Below, one piece after another: positions 33,861 through 41,840 of a stretch of 64,000 nt of DNA (the stretch's first letter is position 1; each line of letters begins with the position of its first letter). The position numbers were made by a program, and so were the translations under genes. The notes below the pieces were generated by a model that saw only the letters and a program-made list of their open reading frames with translations, made no database searches and was not told where the DNA came from. Source of the stretch: Rhodovulum robiginosum (GTDB lineage Bacteria; Pseudomonadota; Alphaproteobacteria; Rhodobacterales; Rhodobacteraceae); NCBI RefSeq assembly GCF_003944755.1, contig NZ_RWGU01000045.1:62001-126000 (forward strand), read 5' to 3'.

Positions 33861-34859
33861 TTACCTCCATTTCTTGGTTTTCAGCGCGCCTTCGGTCTGT
33901 TTCTGGCCCTCGGTAAGGGCCACCAGATCGGCGAGCTTGGGCTCTTGCCCGGCCATGATCGCGTCGACCGCCTCGCGAAAGGCGCCCACGACCTTTTTGA
34001 CATAGGCGCGCGAGCGTTGGCGACCCTCGATCTTGAAGGCATGCACGCCGGCATTGATCAGCTCGGGCAGCATGGTCGAGGCGTTCAGGCTGATCGGCTC
34101 TTCAAAGGCGTAATAGCCGTCCTCGCGCGGGTCGGCCCGGTAGCGGCCCTTGCAGATCGTGGGATAGCCGGCCGTTTCGTTCGGGCCGAACCGGTCGATC
34201 ATGTAGCCGCCCAGCTTGGTGGACATGCTGCCATCATCGGCGCGTTCGTATTTCACGCAGGCCGCCGGCGAACAGGCGCCATCCATGTTGGTCGACTGCC
34301 CCGTGACATAGTTGGTCAGCGAGCAGCGCCCCTCGACCATCAGCCCGTGGTTGCCGAAGATGAAGGTCTCGACCTCGCAGGGGATCTCCTCGACCAGGCC
34401 CTTGATCTCGCCCACGGTCATGATCCGCGGCAGCACCACGCGCTTTACCCCGAACTCGCGCACGTAATACTCGATCGCCTCGGGCGACGAGGCCGCGGCC
34501 TGCACCGACAGGTGAATGCGCATGTCGGGATGCTTGCGCTGGATGTATTCGGCCACCGCGATATCGGCCACGATGCAGGCATCGGCGCCCAGCCGCGCGG
34601 CGGTATCTGCGGCCTGCCGCCAAAGATCGAACTTGCCCGCGGGCGGGAAGGTGTTGAGCGTGATCAAGACCTTGGTGCCGCCGTCATGGGCGTATTGGAT
34701 GGATTTCTCAAGCTCGGCATCGGTGAAGTTCAACCCGACGAAATTGCGCGCGTTGGTTTCGTTCTGAAACCCGCAATAGACGGCATCGGCACCTGCATCG
34801 ACGGCGCTGCGCAGCGCGGCGGGGGTGCCGGCCGGACAGATCAGTTCGGGTTTGATCAT
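33861..34859 (-). CDS. ubiU: UbiU, oxygen-independent ubiquinone hydroxylation protein (U32 family)
   Basis: A 332-residue U32 protein that partners UbiV as a 4Fe-4S heterodimer. ELICPAGTPAALRSAVDAGADAVYCGF is the family N-terminus. FGNHGLMVEGRCSLTNY and GACSPAACVKYE carry the cysteine ligands, and FKIEGRQRSRAYVKKVV is the C-terminal signature. The ATG at 34859 overlaps the ubiT stop (ATGA); ubiV follows after 5 nt. It acts in the cytoplasm during anaerobic growth. Confidence 0.94.
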   Translation of the reverse strand: MIKPELICPAGTPAALRSAVDAGADAVYCGFQNETNARNFVGLNFTDAELEKSIQYAHDGGTKVLITLNTFPPAGKFDLWRQAADTAARLGADACIVADIAVAEYIQRKHPDMRIHLSVQAAASSPEAIEYYVREFGVKRVVLPRIMTVGEIKGLVEEIPCEVETFIFGNHGLMVEGRCSLTNYVTGQSTNMDGACSPAACVKYERADDGSMSTKLGGYMIDRFGPNETAGYPTICKGRYRADPREDGYYAFEEPISLNASTMLPELINAGVHAFKIEGRQRSRAYVKKVVGAFREAVDAIMAGQEPKLADLVALTEGQKQTEGALKTKKWR

Positions 34860-35395
34860 GACTGGGCCTCTTTTCGTTTGGTGGCGTTCTCGGCGGCGCG
34901 GCGCAGCGCGTTGAGCGCCGCGCGCCCCGGCGGGCCGAACATGTCGGCCACGCTTTCGGCGATCGGTTCGTCGACATCGTCGAGCGCGTTTCGAAGGCAG
35001 ACCACCGCCTCGGTATCGCCGGTGACGATCAGGTCGCGCGAGAAAAACAGCGCGTCGCCGTCCTGCTCGGCATCCATCAGCGTGAGCAGGTCGAGAAAGC
35101 TGCCCGAGATCCGCGCCACATGCGGCGGCGGCGTCGTGCAGCGGTTGATCGCCCGGAAATCCAGCGCGTCCGGGTCGGGGCGCAGATACAGCATGAACGG
35201 CATGTTCGTCGGGTCGATCAGAAAGTGCTCGTGCCGGTGCGGGCCCAGACGGGCGAACATGTCGGGATTCTCGGCGGCGATCTTGCGGACGATCCGGTTC
35301 AGGACCGGTTGCAGCAGAAACAGCGGAAGCGGCGGCGTGAAAGGCAGCGCACCGACGCCGCGCGAGGGACGCGGGGGGGTGATGTGGGATGTCAT
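34856..35395 (-). CDS. ubiT: UbiT, SCP2-domain ubiquinone biosynthesis accessory factor
   Basis: A 179-residue SCP2/sterol-carrier-like lipid-binding protein. PPLPLFLLQPVLNRIVRKI near the N-terminus and GSFLDLLTLMDAEQDGDALFFSRDLIVTGDTEAVVCLRNALDD are typical. It should bind ubiquinone intermediates for UbiU/UbiV. It is first in the ubiTUV operon. The region directly before the ATG (CCACCTGTC) has no Shine-Dalgarno, so the mRNA may be leaderless. An FNR/Dnr-type palindrome is centred 41 bp upstream. Confidence 0.92.
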   Translation of the reverse strand: MTSHITPPRPSRGVGALPFTPPLPLFLLQPVLNRIVRKIAAENPDMFARLGPHRHEHFLIDPTNMPFMLYLRPDPDALDFRAINRCTTPPPHVARISGSFLDLLTLMDAEQDGDALFFSRDLIVTGDTEAVVCLRNALDDVDEPIAESVADMFGPPGRAALNALRRAAENATKRKEAQS

Positions 35396-35429
35396 GACAG
35401 GTGGATACCCAACTCTGTGTCAAGCTGGC

Positions 35430-35443
35430 TTGACATACGTCAA
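35430..35443 (-). promoter_or_regulatory. FNR/Dnr-family palindrome upstream of ubiT
   Basis: TTGACATACGTCAA (TTGAC-N4-GTCAA), a perfect CRP/FNR-family dyad. Its centre is about 41 bp from the ubiT start codon, a class II activator position if transcription begins at the start codon. Anaerobic or nitric-oxide-responsive activation would fit an O2-independent ubiquinone operon. Confidence 0.6.
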
Positions 35444-35508
35444 AATCGGACCGGCTGTCGGCGGCACGAATTGTCACAGGTCTGGCAGGAAAGGCCGATT
35501 TTCGCCAC

Positions 35509-35955
35509 TCAGGGCGCGTCGGCCTCGAAATTGAGCGGCATGATCTGCCGGCAGCGCAGCCGGGCATGGGCCGTGCGCAGGTTGTAGCCGGGCTCGGTCA
35601 GGCTGAACCCGTACCGCCCCGCCGGCCGCTCGTAGCCGGCCAGCGTTGGCGAGGGCGCGACGGTATAGAGAACCCCCTCCCCCGCCCGACCGCGCGGCGC
35701 GGCGAGATACACCCGGTCGCCCGGGCCGAGGCCCAGCTCGTCCTGCGCGTATTCGCCGGCGGCGCACCAGAACTCTCCCGGCCCGTAGCCGGGCAGGCCG
35801 AAGACGCGGAATTGGCCGGGCGTGTCGGCATCGGGCACCACGCGGGCACCGTAATACGTGGTCACGGCCCGCGGCGGCCCGTCATGGGCAGGGGCGCAGG
35901 CCGCAAGGATCGGCAGAGCGGCGGCAAGCAGGAAACGGGCAGGGCTGCGGGTCAT
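35509..35955 (-). CDS. Putative lipoprotein of unknown function
   Basis: A 148-residue protein with a short signal peptide and lipobox LAACA at about residues 17-21 (MTRSPARFLLAAALPILAAC). The mature domain has three cysteines (FWCAAGE, RLRCRQIMP) and an SH3/beta-rich look (GPGDRVYLAAP). I do not recognise a named family; similar proteins occur in Rhodobacterales. It lies upstream of ubiT on the same strand, 113 bp away, with the FNR-like site between them. Functional linkage to ubiquinone synthesis is not shown. Confidence 0.75.
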   Translation of the reverse strand: MTRSPARFLLAAALPILAACAPAHDGPPRAVTTYYGARVVPDADTPGQFRVFGLPGYGPGEFWCAAGEYAQDELGLGPGDRVYLAAPRGRAGEGVLYTVAPSPTLAGYERPAGRYGFSLTEPGYNLRTAHARLRCRQIMPLNFEADAP

Positions 35956-36584
35956 GTCGATGGTTTACCGCATTGCGCGACGCATGCAAACGGCCCGTCG
36001 CTTGCGGCCGGCCTTGCCTGTCATAGGGCGCAGGCGTGGCGCCCGCCCTACGCTTGCATGTTCCCAAGACCGCTCATTCGGGTGCTGGCACATGTCTGCA
36101 TGCGCGCTTGCGCCGGGACAACGGCACTGACCCTTGTGCCGGACCGAGACCACGCCGCCCGGCGGGGGCGGCGCGGTTGGTCGTGCAGGTTGACCCGATG
36201 GTAAAGCCGCGGCCCTGGTCTACGTGGTTTGAAACGGACGCGGGACCGCGAGGCGAATCTCTGCAGGTTTCGCATTTGCGGAAACCGGAGCGTCGCCCGC
36301 TCTTTCCAGACGTCCTCGGCCTGCCGCAGGAGCCGCGGGACACAAACATCCATCATCACGGCCGACGATCTCGGGCCGGTCCTGAAATGGCGAAACGGGT
36401 TGCAGACGCCGCTTTTCCGAACGCTACCCGCCGCCCTGCCTGGCCGCGGCCCGAGTTCTTTTGACAGGTCCCAACAGACGGATCACAGTGGGCGCGGCAA
36501 CAGTTCACTTTCTTTTTGGGACGTTTCGTGCCTTTTTTGGGGACTGTCGCTTGCCATTTATGGACTGCCGGTATTGAATCCCAC
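35956..36584. other. Gene-poor region upstream of HTH gene
   Basis: A 629-bp stretch with no credible coding frame. All open frames are short, overlapping and lack family-like sequence or Shine-Dalgarno. The last 80 bp hold the repeated motif at 36513-36544 and presumably the promoter of the HTH gene. Confidence 0.5.
36513..36544 (+). repeat. Paired direct repeats upstream of HTH gene (candidate operator)
   Basis: TTTTTGGGAC (36513-36522) and TTTTTGGGGAC (36534-36544), spaced 21 bp (two helical turns) and ending 40 bp before the HTH gene start. Confidence 0.4.
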
Positions 36585-37397
36585 ATGATGAATCAGAGCC
36601 TTTCCAGACTTGGCCGTCCGCCCGTCTTCGCCGACAACGAGCTTGCCCAAAAGGCGCTTGCGCTGCGTAGTGAGGGCAAGTCCGTCCGTGCCATAGCCAA
36701 CGCAATCGGTGTTTCGAAATCGAGCGTGGCACGGTTTCTTTCCTCGGTGCCCGGTGCCGAGGACGCGACCCCCAATGAATTGCCCCTGAACCGTGCGGTC
36801 GAGAACCTGGTTGCGGCCCATGGTTTCGAGGCCGTATCCTCGGCTTTGGTGACACTGGCGCCTGCGCAGAGCGGCCCGTCCCAGGAGCCCCCGAAACCTG
36901 AAGAACGCCTTAAACCGGAAGAACCCGCTGAAACGGAGGCCTGGACCCGCTTCGGGCTGGCCATGCCCGGCAAGATTTCTCTGGTAGACATACAAAGGGC
37001 GTTCTTGCTGGGCCTTGGCCACGACCTGACGAAAGACGGCCCCCTCATCGACGCGGCAGGATTCGATGGAGACCCGAATTGCTGGTGCGAGAGGCCAGAG
37101 CGCACGTCGCTCGGCGCGTTCATCGACAAAGTCGAAGCGCACCTTATTGGCCTGCTGAACAGTGATCAAAGTGCGGGCCGCGGGTATACCACCTTCGACC
37201 GCAGGTCGGTTTCAAACGCGTTCGCACGCGCCGGCGTGTTTTCCGCCAGTTGGCTGTCGCAACAGCCCAAGGCCGGGATCAGCGCCTTGCTGAGCATCGC
37301 CCAACTGCGGGATGCGGGCGTCAGCGACGCCACGATTGACACGATCTGGCCGAACGAGGCCCCGAAAACGACCCCTCGCCTCGATCGTAAGCAGTAA
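36585..37397 (+). CDS. HTH-domain protein of unknown function
   Basis: A 270-residue protein. Residues 10-50 contain a resolvase/Fis-like helix-turn-helix (ALRSEGKSVRAIANAIGVSKSSVARFLSS). A Pro/Glu-rich linker (PPKPEERLKPEEPAETEA) leads to a C-terminal domain of about 140 residues, with three Cys/Trp residues in NCWCERPE, that I do not recognise. Two adjacent ATGs (36585, 36588) are possible starts. No catalytic serine-recombinase domain is present, so it is not a functional invertase. Isolated, with gene-poor flanks; possibly acquired. A role as an autoregulated DNA-binding protein is inference. Confidence 0.65.
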   Translation: MMNQSLSRLGRPPVFADNELAQKALALRSEGKSVRAIANAIGVSKSSVARFLSSVPGAEDATPNELPLNRAVENLVAAHGFEAVSSALVTLAPAQSGPSQEPPKPEERLKPEEPAETEAWTRFGLAMPGKISLVDIQRAFLLGLGHDLTKDGPLIDAAGFDGDPNCWCERPERTSLGAFIDKVEAHLIGLLNSDQSAGRGYTTFDRRSVSNAFARAGVFSASWLSQQPKAGISALLSIAQLRDAGVSDATIDTIWPNEAPKTTPRLDRKQ

Positions 37398-37618
37398 GGC
37401 GGGCCCGTCACTTGGGGTGCTGGCAGGCGCGTTCGACAGCATTTGGAGAAGTCCGGTGACGCGGCTGTCGGGCCGGCCGGGCCAACCTCCGACGCCGGGA
37501 AAGCGGTTCGGACTTCTCGTCGCCGAACGTCATGCCGCTCCCCTGCCCCGTTCGACGACATCAACTTGATTCCGCCCGTATCTTAGTCAGGCCCAAATAA
37601 GGTACGATGCCCCGGGGA
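37398..37618. other. Intergenic region before mtoX
   Basis: Together with the structured leader this separates the HTH gene and mtoX by 265 bp. It must contain the mtoX promoter, but no convincing -35/-10 pair was found. Confidence 0.35.
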
Positions 37619-37652
37619 CATCGCTGTTCGCAGCGATGCCCTGCCGGCAGGG
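37619..37652 (+). promoter_or_regulatory. Structured 5' leader of mtoX overlapping its Shine-Dalgarno
   Basis: Two adjacent hairpins. CATCGCTG-TTCG-CAGCGATG (37619-37638) has an 8-bp stem and UUCG loop. The palindrome CCCTGCCGGCAGGG (37639-37652) has a 3' GGG that is the first half of the GGGAGG Shine-Dalgarno (37650-37655). Confidence 0.5.
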
Positions 37653-37662
37653 AGGACAACGG

Positions 37663-39006
37663 ATGGAATGTTGCGGACCCGGGTATGCGTCGCCGTCCGA
37701 GGCGATGAAAGCCCCGCGAGAAAAGCTGCTCTATACAATTGCGATCTACACCGGGACCGGCATCCAGAAGCCGGATTACCTTTGTACCATCGACGCCGAC
37801 CCGGAGAGCGAGACCTATTCACAGGTGATTCACCGGCTGGAGATGCCCGGGATCGGGGACGAGTTGCACCACATGGGCTGGAATGCCTGCTCGTCCTGTC
37901 ACGACGATGCCTCGATGAGCCGGCGCTACCTGATCGTGCCGGGCGTGCGCTCGTCGAACCTGCATATCGTCGATACCATCGACCCGCGAGCGCCGGTCCT
38001 GCACAAGGTCGTCGAGGGGACCGAGATCAAGGCCAAGACGAACCTCAGCGCGCCGCACACGGTGCATTGCCTGGGCAGCGAGATCATCATCTCGATGCTT
38101 GGTGACGCCAAGGGCGAGGCGCCGGGCGGCTACCTTCATCTGGACAAGAACTTCGACATCATGGGTCGGTGGGAAACCACGATGGGCGATATCCCGTTCG
38201 GCTATGACTTCTGGTATCAGCCGCGCCACAACGTGATGGCCTCGTCCGAATGGGCCGCGCCGAACACGTTCATGCCGGGCTTCGACCTCGAAGAGGTCGG
38301 CCACCTGAAATACGGGCGCCGCATCCACCTGTGGGACTTCGAAAAGAAAGAGCCCAAGCAGACCTTTTACCTGGGCGAGGACGGCCTGATCCCGCTGGAA
38401 GTGCGATTTCATCACGACCCGGACTCGACCCACGGCTTTTGCGGGGCGGCACTATCGGCCAACATCATCCACTGGTGGAAGGACGGCGACGACTGGAAAT
38501 GGGAAAAGATCGTCGACGTCGAGAACGAGCCGCACCCGGAATGGCCGATACCGGTGCCCGGGGTCATCTCGGTCATCCTGCTCAGCATGGACGACCGGTT
38601 TCTCTATTTCTGCAACTGGCTGCACGGCGACATCCGGCAATACAACATCGAAGACCCGCACAACCCGGTTCTGACCGGACAGGTCTGGATGGGCGGGCTG
38701 CTTGGCCGGGCGCCGCAGGTCAACGGCGTCAAGGTGACCGGCGGGCCGCAGATGATCCAACTCAGCCTCGACGGGAAACGTCTTTACGTCACAACAAGCC
38801 TTTTCAGCACCTGGGACAACCAGTTCTACCCGGAAATCCGCACCAATGGCGGCTGCATGCTGATGGTCAACTGCGATACCGAGACGGGCGGGATGGAGAT
38901 CGATCCCGATTTCGTCGTCGACTTCGGCAAAGAGCCGAATGGCCCGTCACGCTGCCACGAAACCCGCTATCCGGGCGGCGACTGCACAAGCGATATCTGG
39001 GTATGA
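37663..39006 (+). CDS. mtoX: Selenium-binding protein family (SBP56) / methanethiol oxidase
   Basis: A 447-residue SBP56-family beta-propeller protein. MtoX members oxidise methanethiol to formaldehyde, H2S and H2O2 with copper. MECCGPGYASPSEAMKAPREKLLYT is the family N-terminus. GWNACSSCHDD, APHTVHCLG, HHDPDSTHGFCGAAL and the C-terminal HETRYPGGDCTSDIWV carry conserved Cys/His metal-ligand candidates. No signal peptide is visible, although characterised MtoX proteins are reported as periplasmic. The ATG at 37663 has GGGAGG 7 nt upstream. Its stop overlaps the ferredoxin start. The usual partners (SCO1-like, MauG-like) are absent here. Confidence 0.9.
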   Translation: MECCGPGYASPSEAMKAPREKLLYTIAIYTGTGIQKPDYLCTIDADPESETYSQVIHRLEMPGIGDELHHMGWNACSSCHDDASMSRRYLIVPGVRSSNLHIVDTIDPRAPVLHKVVEGTEIKAKTNLSAPHTVHCLGSEIIISMLGDAKGEAPGGYLHLDKNFDIMGRWETTMGDIPFGYDFWYQPRHNVMASSEWAAPNTFMPGFDLEEVGHLKYGRRIHLWDFEKKEPKQTFYLGEDGLIPLEVRFHHDPDSTHGFCGAALSANIIHWWKDGDDWKWEKIVDVENEPHPEWPIPVPGVISVILLSMDDRFLYFCNWLHGDIRQYNIEDPHNPVLTGQVWMGGLLGRAPQVNGVKVTGGPQMIQLSLDGKRLYVTTSLFSTWDNQFYPEIRTNGGCMLMVNCDTETGGMEIDPDFVVDFGKEPNGPSRCHETRYPGGDCTSDIWV

Positions 39007-39368
39007 CGACACGCACGGTCACCCTGGCCAATCGCGGCGGCGCGACCCATAGCGTCGATGCGAGACGCCCCCTGCTCGACAGCCTGCGCGAGCAGGGCGT
39101 GGACCTGCCCTACGGCTGCAAATACGGCGGCTGCATCACCTGCGCGGCCAAATTGACCTCGGGCGAGGTCGATCAGCGCCGTCAGGTCGCGCTGAACAAC
39201 CGGCAGATCGACCGGGGATATGTGATCCTCTGCGTGGCGCGGCCCTTGACGGATATCACGCTCGAAATCGGGGTAGAAAGCCACGACCGGCTTTACCGCA
39301 ACCCGTTCCTCGACCCGCTTGAGCCACATGAGCTGAAGCCTGACATTGCCACACCAAGGGAGTCATGA
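39003..39368 (+). CDS. Plant-type [2Fe-2S] ferredoxin
   Basis: A 121-residue ferredoxin starting ATG at 39003, overlapping the mtoX stop (ATGA). The cluster motif is CKYGGCITC with the fourth cysteine in VILCVARP, the C-x4-C-x2-C-x(n)-C pattern of plant-type and CDO-type ferredoxin domains. The C-terminal 30 residues (ESHDRLYRNPFLDPLEPHELK) extend beyond the fold. Coupling to mtoX suggests electron transfer to or from the SBP56 protein. No ferredoxin reductase is adjacent. Confidence 0.9.
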   Translation: MTTRTVTLANRGGATHSVDARRPLLDSLREQGVDLPYGCKYGGCITCAAKLTSGEVDQRRQVALNNRQIDRGYVILCVARPLTDITLEIGVESHDRLYRNPFLDPLEPHELKPDIATPRES

Positions 39369-39371
39369 GAC

Positions 39372-39836
39372 ATGCCCGAGGCCCATATCGATCGCATCTA
39401 CGACTATCCGCCGGATTACCTCGCCGACATTCTCAAAAACACCAGGACGATCGCGATGGTCGGGGCGAGCGCGGACAAGACCAAGTTCAGCTATGGCGTT
39501 CTGCGTGTTCTGCATGAAACCGGCTACGAAATCCTGCCCGTCAACCCGAACCCCGAAGTCCGGGAAATCCGCGGCCTCAAGGTCTATCGGTCCCTGAAAG
39601 ACATCGAGCGCCCCGTCGACATGGTCGAGGTCTTCCGCCCAAAGGAAGAGCTCTACGGCATCGCCGAAGAGGCCATCGAAATAGGGGCCAAGGTGCTCTG
39701 GGGGCAGATCGGCGTTTACGACGACAAGGCCGCCGAACTCGCCGAGAAGGCCGGGTTGAAGGTCGTCATGAACCGCTGCCCCAAGATCGAGCTTTTCCGG
39801 CCCTTCTGGAAACCCAGGCTCGACCTGACGATCTGA
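39372..39836 (+). CDS. CoA-binding domain protein
   Basis: A 154-residue single CoA_binding_2 domain (YccU-like) protein with a Rossmann fold. IAMVGASADKTKFSYGVLRVLHETGYEILPVNPN and WGQIGVYDDKAAELAEKAGLKVVMNRCPKIE are conserved. The MNRCPKIE cysteine can form a mixed disulfide with CoA in homologues. It starts 3 nt after the ferredoxin stop, so it is the third gene of the mtoX operon. Its role with mtoX is unknown; thiol or sulfur handling is a reasonable inference. Confidence 0.9.
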   Translation: MPEAHIDRIYDYPPDYLADILKNTRTIAMVGASADKTKFSYGVLRVLHETGYEILPVNPNPEVREIRGLKVYRSLKDIERPVDMVEVFRPKEELYGIAEEAIEIGAKVLWGQIGVYDDKAAELAEKAGLKVVMNRCPKIELFRPFWKPRLDLTI

Positions 39837-40006
39837 CACGCCTGCCCCTGCAACCCCGTCGCCCGTGCCCCGCCAGAGGGTGGGCCGGCGGCGCGGGCGA
39901 AGGCGAGCAGCCACCGGGACGGCCAATGCTGCGGGCTGGCGGAACCAGAGCCGCGCCTGTGTGATTGGCGAACTCGATTGCCGGCCAGCACGGTCATGAA
40001 CGAACT

Positions 40007-40025
40007 ACTAACAAATTAGTTGACA
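40007..40025 (+). promoter_or_regulatory. Candidate operator and -35 box upstream of glpV
   Basis: The inverted repeat ACTAA-CAAA-TTAGT (40007-40020) abuts a perfect TTGACA (40020-40025); 17 nt further is a weak ATACCC. This lies about 80 bp before the glpV start. A repressor binding the dyad would occlude the -35 box. Confidence 0.4.
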
Positions 40026-40099
40026 GATGGTCGCAGCAAGGCATACCCCTTTGGAAGCTGGCGATGATCAGCTCAAATATATCTTTGGGAGGAGATAAG

Positions 40100-41833
40100 A
40101 TGCGGAAGTATCTGCTCTCCGCGACTGCGGCCATGGCCGTCATCGCGGGGTCTGGGAGCGCTTTTGCCGATGCAGCGGCGGCCCAGAAATGGATTGACCA
40201 GGAATTCCAGCCATCGACGCTTACGAAAGAAGAGCAGATGGCCGAGATGGAGTGGTTCATCGAGGCCGCCGAACCGTTCGCGGGCATGGAAATCAACGTG
40301 CTGTCCGAGGGCATCCCGACGCACGGCTACGAGTCCGAGGTGCTGACCGAGGCGTTCGAGGAAATCACCGGCATCAAGGTCAACCACCAGATCCTCGGCG
40401 AAGGCCAGGTCGTTCAGGCCGTCCAGACGCAAATGCAGACGAACCGGAACCTCTATGACGGCTACGTCAACGACAGCGACCTGATCGGCACCCATTCCCG
40501 CCTGCAGCAGGCCTATAACCTGACCGAGCAGATGGCCGGCGAGTGGTCAGAGACGACTTCGCCCACGCTCGATCTCGACGATTTCATGGGGCTTCAGTTC
40601 ACCACGGGCCCCGACGGCAACCTCTACCAGTTGCCCGACCAGCAGTTCGCCAACCTCTACTGGTTCCGCAAGGACTGGTTCGACGATCCCGAGCTGAAGG
40701 CACAGTTCGAAGAGAAATACGGCTACGAGCTTGGCGTTCCGGTCAATTGGTCGGCCTACGAGGACATCGCCGAGTTCTTCTCGAACGACGTGCAGGAAAT
40801 CGACGGCGTCCGGATCTACGGCCACATGGATTACGGCAAGCGCGCGCCCGACCTCGGCTGGCGAATGACGGATGCCTGGCTTTCGATGGCCGGTGCCGGA
40901 TCCCCGGGCGAGCCCAACGGCGTTCCGATCGACGAATGGGGCATCCGGATGGAGGCCGGTTCGTGCAACCCGGTCGGGGCCTCGGTCTCGCGCGGTGGCG
41001 CCGCCAACGGCCCCGCGGCGGTCTATGCGATCCGCAAGTGGGACGAGTGGCTGAGAAACTACGCCCCTCCGGGCGCGGCGTCTTACGACTTTTACCAGTC
41101 GCTGCCCGCTCTGGCACAGGGCAACGTGGCGCAGCAGATCTTCTGGTACACGGCTTTCACCGCGGACATGGTGAAACCGCAGTCGGAAGGCAACAACACG
41201 GTCGATGAAGATGGCAACCCGCTCTGGCGGATGGCCCCCTCGCCCCACGGCCCGTACTGGGAAGAAGGCCAGAAAGTCGGCTACCAGGACGTCGGGTCGT
41301 GGACCTTCCTCAAGTCCACACCGTCCGACAGGGCGCAGGCCGCGTGGCTTTACGCGCAGTTCGTCACGTCCAAGACGGTCGACGTGAAGAAATCCCACGT
41401 GGGTCTGACCTTCATCCGCGACAGCTCGGTCAACCACGAGAGCTTCACCGAGCGCGCGCCGAAGCTTGGCGGTCTCGTCGAGTTCTACCGCTCGCCCGAC
41501 CGCGTGGCGTGGTCGCCCACGGGCATCAACGTGCCGGACTATCCGAAGCTGGCCCAGATCTGGTGGCAGCAGATCGGTGACGTGAACTCGGGCGCCTTCA
41601 CGCCGCAGGAAGCGATGGACCGTCTCGCCCAAGAGATGGACATCACCATGGCCCGCATGCAGGCCGCCGACGAGGCGCAGAACGTCTACGGCGGCTGCGG
41701 CCCGCGCCTGAACGAGGAAAAGGACCCCTCGGAATGGCTGGGCAAGGGTGGCGCGAAAGCGAAGCTCGAGAACGAGAAGCCGCAGGGCGAGACCGTCAAC
41801 TACGACGACCTGGTCGCGCGCTGGAACCAGTAG
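40100..41833 (+). CDS. glpV: Glycerol ABC transporter substrate-binding protein GlpV-type
   Basis: A 577-residue periplasmic binding protein with Sec signal MRKYLLSATAAMAVIAGSGSAFA. Extracellular solute-binding family 1 features are present: INVLSEGIPTHGYESEVLTEAFEEITGIKV, WYTAFTADM and PDYPKLAQIWWQQIGDVNSGAFTPQEAMDRLAQEMD. The protein length and the downstream order of two ATPases, two permeases and a DUF2160 protein match the rhizobial glycerol importer GlpVSTPQU. The ATG at 40100 has GGGAGGAG 6 nt upstream. Two large hairpins follow the stop. No glpK or glpD is in the window. Confidence 0.88.
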   Translation: MRKYLLSATAAMAVIAGSGSAFADAAAAQKWIDQEFQPSTLTKEEQMAEMEWFIEAAEPFAGMEINVLSEGIPTHGYESEVLTEAFEEITGIKVNHQILGEGQVVQAVQTQMQTNRNLYDGYVNDSDLIGTHSRLQQAYNLTEQMAGEWSETTSPTLDLDDFMGLQFTTGPDGNLYQLPDQQFANLYWFRKDWFDDPELKAQFEEKYGYELGVPVNWSAYEDIAEFFSNDVQEIDGVRIYGHMDYGKRAPDLGWRMTDAWLSMAGAGSPGEPNGVPIDEWGIRMEAGSCNPVGASVSRGGAANGPAAVYAIRKWDEWLRNYAPPGAASYDFYQSLPALAQGNVAQQIFWYTAFTADMVKPQSEGNNTVDEDGNPLWRMAPSPHGPYWEEGQKVGYQDVGSWTFLKSTPSDRAQAAWLYAQFVTSKTVDVKKSHVGLTFIRDSSVNHESFTERAPKLGGLVEFYRSPDRVAWSPTGINVPDYPKLAQIWWQQIGDVNSGAFTPQEAMDRLAQEMDITMARMQAADEAQNVYGGCGPRLNEEKDPSEWLGKGGAKAKLENEKPQGETVNYDDLVARWNQ

Positions 41834-41840
41834 GCGAACA

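Noticed and set aside
36585-37397. HTH protein as a serine recombinase/invertase
   Set aside because: Only the HTH region resembles resolvases; no N-terminal catalytic serine domain is present and the rest of the protein is unrelated.
37560-37570. ATCAA-C-TTGAT palindrome upstream of mtoX as an FNR box
   Set aside because: The half-sites point the wrong way and the spacing is 1 instead of 4, so it does not match TTGAT-N4-ATCAA.
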